Shown: piece after piece, positions 1 to 7,361 of the stretch
How the letters are laid out: the number at the start of each line of letters is the position of its first letter
How positions within the stretch are numbered: position 1 is the first letter of the stretch
Virus record (IMG/VR): IMGVR_UViG_3300044621_000375
Coordinates: 1 to 39,721 of that record
From: a virus
DNA length: 39,721 nt
Reading direction: 5' to 3' (one strand)
The notes under the pieces: model-generated
The model's database searches: none
The model's input: the letters and a program-made list of their open reading frames with translations, nothing else
What the model was told of the DNA's origin: nothing
Position numbers and translations under genes: made by a program

Positions 1-127
1 TTGATTCGTGGAGCACGGAGCGTTTGTCCGTCTTTTCCACAATCGACCAAGTGTACAACTGGCCGCCGAGCACCCGTATGCGTACGCTCGGCCCCACCGG
101 CGACTTTGTGGGCGAGCGCCCAATCAA
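1..127. repeat. Left copy of 127-bp direct terminal repeat
   Basis: These bases are identical to 39595-39721. A 127-base overlap equals a common large k-mer setting of short-read assemblers, so this most likely marks a contig that closes into a circle rather than a biological terminal repeat. Removing one copy leaves 39,594 bp. The repeat lies inside a coding gene, and the reading frame is preserved across the join. Confidence 0.95.
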
Positions 128-593
128 ACTCGACGACGCCACGTACTTCCGCGATGCCTCGACCAACGTGTCGTACGGCATCCAAATGATTAACCAACAG
201 CAGTACAACAATATTGCGGTCAAGACGGTCACGTCTACCTACCCGCAAATCCTGTGGTACAACCCGACGTACCCCAACATCGAGCTGTATTTATATCCAG
301 TACCGTCTCGCGTGCTGGAGTTCCACTTTGTGTCCGTGCGCCCGCTGTCGCAGCCGGCCGCGCTGGATACCGACCTGACGTTCCCACCAGGCTACTTGCG
401 CGCGTTCCGCTACAACTTGGCGTGCGAAATCGCACCGGAGTTTGGTGTTGAGCCTTCGCCGCAAGTGCAGCGCATTGCGATGTACAGCAAGCGCAACCTT
501 AAGCGCATCAACGATCCGGGCGACGTAATGGCAATGCCAGCGGCGCTGATGGTGAATCGTCCGCGCTTCAACATCTTTACCGGAAACTTCTAA
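1..593 (+). CDS. Tail adaptor, P22 gp4-like (3' part; starts at 39474)
   Basis: This is the 3' part of a gene split by the contig ends. The frame enters at base 3 and ends with TAA at 591-593. Joined to 39474-39594 it gives a 237-residue protein. The N-terminal part supplied from the other end has the helical start typical of P22 gp4-like head-to-tail adaptors (residues resembling ADQINGALRLIGMLAEGE), followed by a conserved region with W, P and Y residues. In P22, gp4 binds the portal ring and lets gp10 attach. Here the gene lies after coat and small head genes and directly before a gp10-like gene, as in P22. The family call rests on context and general resemblance. An internal ATG at 24 is not the real start. 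Confidence 0.8.
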   Translation, partial: DSWSTERLSVFSTIDQVYNWPPSTRMRTLGPTGDFVGERPIKLDDATYFRDASTNVSYGIQMINQQQYNNIAVKTVTSTYPQILWYNPTYPNIELYLYPVPSRVLEFHFVSVRPLSQPAALDTDLTFPPGYLRAFRYNLACEIAPEFGVEPSPQVQRIAMYSKRNLKRINDPGDVMAMPAALMVNRPRFNIFTGNF

Positions 594-2303
594 GTGAAGA
601 CGCCGATCCTAGGGTCGACGTATGTCATCCGGTCGGTCAATGCTGCCGACAACCGGATGGTCAATCTTTATCCCGAAGTGGTGCCAGAGGGCGGCAAGGA
701 GCCTGCCTACCTGCAACGCTGCCCCGGCATAGCGCTTCAAACAGTTGTCGGCACTGGCCCTATCCGTGGGCTGTGGGAACACGCTGGCTTCTTGTACGTC
801 GTCTCGGGTAACGAGTTCTACAAGTTAGACCATGCGTATAACTTCGCGGGCATCAACCAACTTTCGTTAGAAACGGAAGGGTTTGTTCTGCTTGAAGACG
901 ACAGCACTATCTTGCTGGAAAACCAAGTTCAGACATACATAGGCTTAGTGTCTGGCACTGGCCCGGTGTCGATGGCCGACAACGGCACGCAGATTTTTAT
1001 TGCTGCTAACCCTGACGGCTACATCTACAACACCGCTACGGATCAGTTCCAGCAAATCCTTGACCCGGACTTTCCGGGCGCTGTCACGGTCGGCTACCTT
1101 GACGGTTACTTTGTATTTAACGAGCCGAATAGCCAGCGCGTGTGGGTCACGCAGCTGCTCGATGGTCTGTCGATTGACCCGCTGGATTTTGCCAGCGCCG
1201 AAGGTTCGCCGGACGGATTGGTGTCGCTCATCATCGACCACCGCGAAGCGTGGTTGTTTGGCGAAAACTCAGTCGAGGTTTGGTACAACTCGGGCGACCC
1301 GCTGTTCCCGCTTACTCGCATCCAAGGCGCGTTTAACGAGATCGGTTGTATTGCGCCGTACTCGGTCGCCAAGATGGACAACTCCGTCTTTTGGCTAGGC
1401 GCAGACCCTCGCGGTCAGGGCATCGTCTATCGAGCAGACGGCTACACCGGAGTGCGTATCTCAACCCATGCGGTTGAGTTTGCCATTCAGGGTTACAGAA
1501 ACTTGGCTGACGCGGTGGGCTACACCTACCAGCAGGACGGCCATACGTTTTATGTGCTGAACTTCACCGACGCCGATACGACTTGGGTGTTTGATGCCGC
1601 GACAGGCGCGTGGCACGAACGCGCTGCTTATCGCAACGGCAAGTTCAAGCGGCATCGCGGCAACAGCCATGCTCGATTCAACGGCCAACCGATTATTGGC
1701 GATTACGAAAACGGCAAGTTGTATGCGTTCGACTTGGATGTATACGCCGACGACGGGCACGTACAAAAGTGGCTGCGCCGCTGGCGCGCGCTGCCGCCTG
1801 GTGCTAACGACCTTAAGCGCACCGCGCACCACACGCTGCAGATCGACTGCGAGACTGGCGTTGGCTTGCCGGGATATAGCGCGTTTGACGTTATCGGCTG
1901 GCTTGCCACTGAAGACGGCGACATACTTGAAACCGAACAGGGCGAGTATTCGCAAGTCATCGGCACGCTTGGCACACAAGCCTATGACGAGATCGGCACG
2001 CAAGACTTAAATCAGATCGGCGTGCAGAACTGGGAAGGTTACTGGATTGGCCTTGACGGCCCGATTGTGCAAGGCGCTGACCCACAATTGATGCTGCGTT
2101 GGTCAGACGACGGCGGTCACACTTGGAACGGCGAGCGCATGACCTCGATGGGGCGCGTCGGTCAGTATGGCACTCGCGCCATCTTCCGTCGCTTAGGCAT
2201 GACGGTAAAGCTGCGCGATCGTGTGTACGAAATCAGCGGTACGGATCCTGTTAAAGTCGCCATTATGGGCGCCGAACTGGCACTGAGTCCAACCGGATCA
2301 TGA
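594..2303 (+). CDS. Packaged DNA stabilisation protein, P22 gp10-like
   Basis: The 569-residue protein begins MKTPILGSTYVIRSVNAAD and continues with NRMVNLYPEVVPEGGKEP, an N-terminal region typical of the P22 gp10 family (hub of the tail machine that closes the filled capsid). P22 gp10 is about 470 residues, so this is somewhat long. GTG start immediately follows the TAA of the gp4-like gene, with a GGAAA purine run upstream. Repeated beta-strand segments rich in G, Y and W fit the beta-propeller-like fold known for this family. It acts in the virion at the portal-adaptor-tail junction. The stop overlaps the next start in an ATGA, implying translational coupling. Confidence 0.85.
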   Translation: MKTPILGSTYVIRSVNAADNRMVNLYPEVVPEGGKEPAYLQRCPGIALQTVVGTGPIRGLWEHAGFLYVVSGNEFYKLDHAYNFAGINQLSLETEGFVLLEDDSTILLENQVQTYIGLVSGTGPVSMADNGTQIFIAANPDGYIYNTATDQFQQILDPDFPGAVTVGYLDGYFVFNEPNSQRVWVTQLLDGLSIDPLDFASAEGSPDGLVSLIIDHREAWLFGENSVEVWYNSGDPLFPLTRIQGAFNEIGCIAPYSVAKMDNSVFWLGADPRGQGIVYRADGYTGVRISTHAVEFAIQGYRNLADAVGYTYQQDGHTFYVLNFTDADTTWVFDAATGAWHERAAYRNGKFKRHRGNSHARFNGQPIIGDYENGKLYAFDLDVYADDGHVQKWLRRWRALPPGANDLKRTAHHTLQIDCETGVGLPGYSAFDVIGWLATEDGDILETEQGEYSQVIGTLGTQAYDEIGTQDLNQIGVQNWEGYWIGLDGPIVQGADPQLMLRWSDDGGHTWNGERMTSMGRVGQYGTRAIFRRLGMTVKLRDRVYEISGTDPVKVAIMGAELALSPTGS

Positions 2304-3022
2304 CGCAGAACATTACGCAAATTCCTGCGCCGCGCGTTCCGTTCCTTGATGAGCGGACAGGCCTTATTTCGCGTGAATGGTTCCGCTTCCTTAACAATCA
2401 GTACCAACTGACGGGTGGCGGCACCACGTCTACTACGCTGGCTGACCTTGAACTGACGCCATCGCTGTCGTCTAACACCGAAGATGAAATAGCGGTTCTG
2501 CAACAAGAGATTGAGGATATTCAAAAGCAACCTCCGCTTGCCGAGGTTGTAGCCGCCAAAGTCTTTACTGTTAACTACGGTTCGTTTTTCTCGACGCAAA
2601 CGCAAGTTGCCGCCGTAGCCAATACTCCTTACGCCATAACGTTTAACAACACGTCAAGCCAATACGGCATTTATATTGATCCGGCAAATAACACTCACAT
2701 TAAGGTAGGTAGGCCGGCTATTTACAACATGCAGTTTTCCATTCAGTTGGACAAGACTGCTGGCGGCGTGGGATTGTTTTACGTGTGGCCGCGTGTTAAC
2801 GGCGTCAATGTGCCTAATTCGGCATCTCAAGTCCGTATTCAAGGCAACAACGGCGAAGTGTTCGTGGCTGCCAACATATTTGTACCCATGTCCAACGGCG
2901 ATTACTTGCAGTTGATGTGGGCAACTGACGAAATTACTGTGCAACTTTTGGCCGAGACAGCAACCGCCGTTCATCCCGGCATCCCCTCGGTCATCCTTAC
3001 TATGACGCAGGTGAATATATGA
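2300..3022 (+). CDS. Putative tail needle or receptor-binding protein
   Basis: 240 residues, close to the 233 of P22 gp26, and located just after the gp10-like gene where P22 encodes its tail needle. Residues 11-30 contain PRVPFLDERTGLISREWF, an N-terminal motif common in small phage tail proteins. Residues 58-77 form a short acidic heptad-like coiled coil with EIAVLQQEIEDIQ. Residues from about 85 on are beta-rich and look like a compact jelly-roll, as in the needle knob of phage Sf6. The coil is much shorter than in P22 gp26, so a short fibre is an equal alternative. Start is the ATG in the ATGA overlap with the gp10-like gene; its own stop overlaps the next gene in the same way. Confidence 0.5.
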   Translation: MTQNITQIPAPRVPFLDERTGLISREWFRFLNNQYQLTGGGTTSTTLADLELTPSLSSNTEDEIAVLQQEIEDIQKQPPLAEVVAAKVFTVNYGSFFSTQTQVAAVANTPYAITFNNTSSQYGIYIDPANNTHIKVGRPAIYNMQFSIQLDKTAGGVGLFYVWPRVNGVNVPNSASQVRIQGNNGEVFVAANIFVPMSNGDYLQLMWATDEITVQLLAETATAVHPGIPSVILTMTQVNI

Positions 3023-3819
3023 CCGTCTACCTTTCAGCCTTTGCTGGCGCCGGAGCGCAGTTCTTTACCGACGACGGTTCAGTGTTGTCGGGCGGCAAGA
3101 TTTACACGTACCAGGCTGGCACTGCTGCCCCTGAAAACACCTACACGTCCGAAGTGGGGACTTCGCTAAACACCAACCCGATCATCTTGGACTCGGGTGG
3201 CCGCTTGCCGGAAGACCTGTGGTTGTCGGAAGGCGTGACGTATCGCTTCGTGCTGACCGACGCTAACGACGTGCAGATTGGCGAGTACGACGATATTGCT
3301 GGCGTCAATGACATTTCTACCGAGTCGGTGGCGTGGGCTACCATCACCGGCACCCCGACGACGGTGGCTGGTTATGGCATCACGGATGCGCTGACGACTA
3401 CGGCTGCTGCGGCAACCTACGCTCCGATTGCCTCGCCTACGTTCACTGGCACGCCGCTGATTCCTGATAACGGCTCGCCAAACACTAACTACGCCGTAGG
3501 CTATCGAGAGGCCCCGCAGAACAGCCAGACGGCTAACTACCAGTTGGTGCTGGCCGATCGCGGCAAGTCGATTCTGATGAACGGCGCGTCGCTGATATTG
3601 ACCATTCCAGCTAACTCAGCTGTCGCGTTCCCGGTTGGCACGGTCATCATCATCGTCAATCTCAACGCTTTGGCGCTTTCGATTGCGATTACAACCGACA
3701 CGCTGACGCTGGCTAATAGCGTCACCACCGGCACTCGCACCCTTGCGCGTAACGGCTTGGCGACCTGTGTCAAGATTGGCGCAACCTCGTGGCTGATCAG
3801 CGGAGCGGGATTGTCCTAA
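3019..3819 (+). CDS. Tail fibre protein
   Basis: 266 residues. The N-terminal part (about 1-110) has the motif TDDGSVLSGGKIYTYQAGT and a LDSGGRLPEDLWL segment, both common in phage tail fibre and appendage proteins. A linker with GYGITDA, a repeat typical of trimeric fibre shafts, follows at about residues 115-125. The C-terminal about 100 residues (from GYREAPQNSQTANYQL) form a beta-rich domain found at the tips of many fibres, ending in TSWLISGAG. Start ATG lies in an ATGA overlap with the upstream gene, and the stop overlaps the next start (TAATG). Likely involved in host attachment; the receptor cannot be read from sequence. Confidence 0.75.
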   Translation: MTVYLSAFAGAGAQFFTDDGSVLSGGKIYTYQAGTAAPENTYTSEVGTSLNTNPIILDSGGRLPEDLWLSEGVTYRFVLTDANDVQIGEYDDIAGVNDISTESVAWATITGTPTTVAGYGITDALTTTAAAATYAPIASPTFTGTPLIPDNGSPNTNYAVGYREAPQNSQTANYQLVLADRGKSILMNGASLILTIPANSAVAFPVGTVIIIVNLNALALSIAITTDTLTLANSVTTGTRTLARNGLATCVKIGATSWLISGAGLS

Positions 3820-4475
3820 TGGGCGGCGCTACCCTAGCAGCAGCGATTGCAGGCACGACCGGAGGGTCTGGCGGCGCTTTCGATTTTGACTCTGGTTCTG
3901 GATCGGTATCCATTCCCACTGGAGCCACAGGCGTGACCATCGAGGTATGGGGCGCTGGCGGTGGCGGCGGCTACGGTACGGTAACGAACATCTTTGGTGA
4001 GTTTGCCTACGAGCCGCAGGAAAACCCCGGTGGCGGTGGTGGTGGTGGCGCTTACGTCAAGACGGTGTTGGCGCTGACCGCGCCTGATGCCAGTAAAACC
4101 ATCCTGTACACTGTCGGCGTGGCTGGCACAGGCGGCTCACTTGGCGATGCGGTAGGCGGCGCTGGCGGTCAGTCAGTGGCGTATGCCGGAACGTATGCTC
4201 TGCCCGAAATGATCGCGACAGGCGGTTTTGGCGGCTACGGTGGCATCGGCATCTACGGCAGTCAGCAAGGCGCTGGCGGCACGGCGTCAGGCGGCAATAC
4301 AAGCAACGACAACGGCAACGGTGGTGCTGCGTTCACTCAGACCGGCGCCGCGCCTAGAGCCGGCGTAGGAAGCCTTACAGCGGGCGGCGGTGGTGACGGT
4401 GGCGATCCGGTAGAAGGCGGCGCTGCTGGTCTGCCTGGGTCTAATGGTCGCGTCCGAATGGTCTTTACCTTTTAG
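3819..4475 (+). CDS. Glycine-rich tail protein or adhesin
   Basis: 218 residues, translated from the ATG that overlaps the upstream TAA. The protein contains VEVWGAGGGGG followed by several long glycine runs, the hallmark of glycine-rich phage tip adhesins (Gly_rich-type domains, and analogous to the polyglycine II sandwiches of T-even adhesin gp38). The alternating G-rich and short variable loops fit a polyglycine domain presenting receptor loops. A second, longer member of the same kind is at 29030-29986. Extending the frame upstream to 3789 would overlap the previous gene by 30 bases and is not needed. Confidence 0.65.
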   Translation: MGGATLAAAIAGTTGGSGGAFDFDSGSGSVSIPTGATGVTIEVWGAGGGGGYGTVTNIFGEFAYEPQENPGGGGGGGAYVKTVLALTAPDASKTILYTVGVAGTGGSLGDAVGGAGGQSVAYAGTYALPEMIATGGFGGYGGIGIYGSQQGAGGTASGGNTSNDNGNGGAAFTQTGAAPRAGVGSLTAGGGGDGGDPVEGGAAGLPGSNGRVRMVFTF

Positions 4476-4482
4476 GTGACAC

Positions 4483-4818
4483 ATGGCAGTTAACATCCGC
4501 GTCCTAATCCCGGCCAAGATTGCCGAGAATACTCAGACAACCCAATACACCGCGCAAAACGTGTCGACCATCATCGACAAGTTTACGGCGACCAACTACA
4601 GCGCTGCGGCGGCTACCATCTCGATCAACCTCGTGACGCAGTTCGACTCGTCGGGCAACCAGAACTTGATCATCAAGCAGAAGACGCTGCTGCCGAGCGA
4701 GACGTACACGTTTCCCGAACTGGTCGGCCACGTCCTGCAACCGGGCGGGTTCATCTCGACGATTGCCGGCACGGCATCGGCTATCAACATCCGCTCGTCA
4801 GGGCGAGAGGTGTCATGA
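4483..4818 (+). CDS. Putative small virion protein
   Basis: 111 residues, start ATG preceded by AGGTGA. The sequence is mostly alternating hydrophobic and polar residues with many T, S and N, predicting a single beta-sandwich. Segments such as QYTAQNVSTIIDKFTATN and LPSETYTFPELVGHVL look like small head or tail structural proteins found beside fibre genes. It has no signal peptide or membrane segment. No specific family was recognised; the structural role is inferred from its place between fibre genes and an acetyltransferase. The stop overlaps the next start in an ATGA. Confidence 0.5.
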   Translation: MAVNIRVLIPAKIAENTQTTQYTAQNVSTIIDKFTATNYSAAAATISINLVTQFDSSGNQNLIIKQKTLLPSETYTFPELVGHVLQPGGFISTIAGTASAINIRSSGREVS

Positions 4819-5273
4819 TCGTCCGTCCCGCTACCCTCGACGACCTGCCGGCGTACATGCCGCTGGCGGTCGCGTTCCACGAAGCCTCGCCCATTCGCCA
4901 GGCTATTCCGTTCAGCCCGGAAGGGTTCGCCGACTTCTACACGGCGGCCATCGAGAGTCAGAACATGGGCGTGTGGCTCGCCGAGCAGGACGGGCGGCTT
5001 ATTGGTATCTGCGGGGCGCTGGCGTACCCGATGTACTTCAATCCGGACTACTGGGTCGCGCAGGAGCTTTGGTGGTACTTGTCACCGGAAGCTCGTGGGC
5101 ATGGCGCGGGCAAGGCAATGTATGATGCAATAGACGCGTGGGCGACCGAGAAAGGGGCGTCGGCGCTGTTTATGATTGCGTTAGAGGACGAACGAGCGTC
5201 AAAAATGGAAAAGCTGTACGTCCGTCAGGGCTTTCAACCGATGGAACGTACGTTCTACAAAGAGGTCGCGTAA
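4815..5273 (+). CDS. GNAT-family N-acetyltransferase
   Basis: 152 residues with the GNAT fold signature. The acetyl-CoA binding loop is R94-G-H-G97-A-G99-K, fitting the R/Q-x-x-G-x-G motif A, preceded by a beta-4 strand with LWWYLSPEARG. The N-terminal IVRPATLDDLPAY is a typical GNAT beginning, and the C-terminal segment LYVRQGFQPMERTFYKEV matches motif B. It would transfer acetyl groups to an unknown amine. Acetyltransferases are recurrent cargo in podovirus tail and ejection regions, but the target is not known here. It is translationally coupled by ATGA to the upstream gene and directly abuts the gp7-like gene. Confidence 0.85.
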   Translation: MIVRPATLDDLPAYMPLAVAFHEASPIRQAIPFSPEGFADFYTAAIESQNMGVWLAEQDGRLIGICGALAYPMYFNPDYWVAQELWWYLSPEARGHGAGKAMYDAIDAWATEKGASALFMIALEDERASKMEKLYVRQGFQPMERTFYKEVA

Positions 5274-6041
5274 ATGGGAATCGCAACAGCAGCAGCAATC
5301 GCCGGTAGCGCCCTTGTTGGCGCCGCTGCGTCCCGTAAAGCCGGTAAGGTTCAAGAGCGAGCCGCTAAAGACGCGGCCGCAGAACGCGAGGCCGCGCTTG
5401 CTCGGCAGGAAGAACTGTCGCGGCCGTTCCGCGAGACGGGACTTGAAGCGCAGAACGCGCTCGCCCGCCTAAGTGGTATTGGCCCGGACACCGGCGCTGC
5501 CGACTACGGTTTGTTTGGCCGCCAGTTTGGTGAGCAAGAGCTCATGACGGATCCCGGTGTTGGGTTCCGACTGCGCGAGGGAATGAAAGACCTTGACCGA
5601 CGATTGTCGGCAGGCGGGCGCATGTTCTCTGGCGGAGCTCTTAAGGCCGGTCAGCAATACGGGCAAGAGCTGGCGTCGCAAGAATACAGCAACGCGTTTA
5701 ATCGCGCGATGCAGCTGCGCGCCGAGCGCGCTAATGCGCTTGCCGGTCTGTATGGTGGCGGTCTGCAAGCGACGACTGGTTTCGGTCAGGACGTGGGTGA
5801 ATCCGCGCGCACCGTTGGTGATTTGATGACTTCGGGCGCTGCTGCTCGTGCGTCAGGTTACATCGGCGGCGCTAACGCGCTCAACAACGCGCTCAGTATG
5901 GGCGTCAACTACATGAACCAGCGCGACCTGATCAACCGCATCTATCCGCAACAAGGCGGCGTTATTCCGGGTACGTCAGCGGGCGCGGGTTCGCCCGTGT
6001 ACGCAGGCGCTCCGCGCTCTATTTATAACGTCGGCCCGTAA
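5274..6041 (+). CDS. Internal virion protein, P22 gp7-like DNA transfer protein
   Basis: 255 residues. The N-terminus (MGIATAAAIAGSALVGAA) is a small hydrophobic Ala/Gly-rich segment followed by a long charged helix, as in ejection proteins that insert into the host envelope. The central part has REGMKDLDRRLSAGGRMFSGG and AGQQYGQELASQEYSNAF, motifs common in phage proteins annotated as DNA transfer protein p. The C-terminal portion is Gly/Asn-rich. It is first in a run of three internal proteins ahead of lysis genes, matching the P22 order 7-20-16. Start ATG immediately follows the acetyltransferase stop. Confidence 0.7.
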   Translation: MGIATAAAIAGSALVGAAASRKAGKVQERAAKDAAAEREAALARQEELSRPFRETGLEAQNALARLSGIGPDTGAADYGLFGRQFGEQELMTDPGVGFRLREGMKDLDRRLSAGGRMFSGGALKAGQQYGQELASQEYSNAFNRAMQLRAERANALAGLYGGGLQATTGFGQDVGESARTVGDLMTSGAAARASGYIGGANALNNALSMGVNYMNQRDLINRIYPQQGGVIPGTSAGAGSPVYAGAPRSIYNVGP

Positions 6042-6053
6042 GAGGGACACAGC

Positions 6054-7349
6054 ATGGCCCTTGATCCTCGCATCGCACTAGGCATCCAGCCGGTACAGAT
6101 TCAATCGCCGTTCGAGTTGGCGGGCCAAGTCTCGGCGCTACGAGACGCGCAACAGCGCAACAAATTGGTCGAGATGCAGATGCGCGAGTCCGAGCGCGCG
6201 ATGGCCGAACAAAACGCGCTGCGCCGCGTGGTGTCGGCGCCTGGCTTTTTTGATCGCCCGGACGCGCTTGAGACGGTGGTGGGTCAGTTTGGCGAGACAG
6301 GCGCTAAATTAGTCGAGGCGATTGGTAAAGGGCGTAAGGCTCAGACCGACGCCGCGCAAACGGAACTTGAGAATAAGATTAAAAATAGCCAAGCTCTTTA
6401 CGACATTCTGGGCACCGCTGAAGACAACGATAGTTGGCAAGGAGTCTATAGCCAGGCAAAAAATGCCGGTTTGGATATGACCAACGTCCCCACCACATTT
6501 AATCGGTTATGGTCGGCTAATGCTCGTCGGCAAGCGCAGGGATACACCGAATATCTTAAAAATCAACTTGAAGAACGCAAAGTTGGTGTATCCGAAGGCA
6601 CTCTAAAACAGAGTCAAGATCGCCTTGCGTTTGAGCGCTCTCAAGAGGATTGGAAGCGCGCCAACCCTGAGTACGACCTGAAAGAAACGGCGTTAGGGTT
6701 TGTGGCCGTCAACAAACGCAACCCGAGCGACGTGCGTGTGGTGACTGGCGCCGACGGTAAGCCGCTGACCGGCGCTGTTAGCGCCAAGGCTACCGAAGAT
6801 CAGCTCAAAACCTCGTACAACGCAGCGCGCATGTTGTCGGCCGGTGAAGTTATCGGTCAAGCGTTAAAAGCTAAACCGGGCGCTGAAAAGCCAGGGTTTT
6901 TTGAAACGGTTGTGGGCAGCACTCCGTTTATTAAAGGCGCGGTAAACTTTGTTCGTAGTGATGAACGCCAGCAAGTTGCCGCTGCGCAAATACAGTTAGC
7001 CGACGCGCTGTTATATCTCTCTACTGGCTCGGCTTATAACGATCTGCAATACACCAATAACCAGAACGCGGTAATTCCGCAGTTTTCGGATGGCGCGGGC
7101 ACGATTAAGGCCAAGCGCAAATTGTTTCTTGACCAAGTTGAAGCGGCTAAAGTCCGATCGGCGGCGGCATGGACGGACGATCACGAAAAAACGTACAAAG
7201 AAATGCTGCAAATGTACGACGCGCCGTTGGCTCCGCCTGTGGAGGCGGTTCAACTACTGCAGTCTGACCCGTCGCCGGAAGCGCGTAAAGAATTTGACGA
7301 AGAGTTTGGCGAAGGCGCTGCGGCAAAAATTCTTGGCAATAAAAAATAG
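6054..7349 (+). CDS. Putative internal (ejection) virion protein, gp20-like position
   Basis: 431 residues, mostly helical, with Gln- and Ala-rich N-terminal coiled-coil stretches (about residues 20-60 and 90-120) such as SALRDAQQRNKLVEMQ. No membrane segment or enzymatic motif is visible. A purine-rich GAGGGA precedes the ATG. By position between a gp7-like protein and a 931-residue protein it fits the middle ejection protein of P22-like phages (gp20), which forms part of the channel that carries DNA across the envelope. Sequence similarity to gp20 was not recognised; the call is from context and composition. Confidence 0.5.
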   Translation: MALDPRIALGIQPVQIQSPFELAGQVSALRDAQQRNKLVEMQMRESERAMAEQNALRRVVSAPGFFDRPDALETVVGQFGETGAKLVEAIGKGRKAQTDAAQTELENKIKNSQALYDILGTAEDNDSWQGVYSQAKNAGLDMTNVPTTFNRLWSANARRQAQGYTEYLKNQLEERKVGVSEGTLKQSQDRLAFERSQEDWKRANPEYDLKETALGFVAVNKRNPSDVRVVTGADGKPLTGAVSAKATEDQLKTSYNAARMLSAGEVIGQALKAKPGAEKPGFFETVVGSTPFIKGAVNFVRSDERQQVAAAQIQLADALLYLSTGSAYNDLQYTNNQNAVIPQFSDGAGTIKAKRKLFLDQVEAAKVRSAAAWTDDHEKTYKEMLQMYDAPLAPPVEAVQLLQSDPSPEARKEFDEEFGEGAAAKILGNKK

Positions 7350-7361
7350 GCGGCGTAGATC

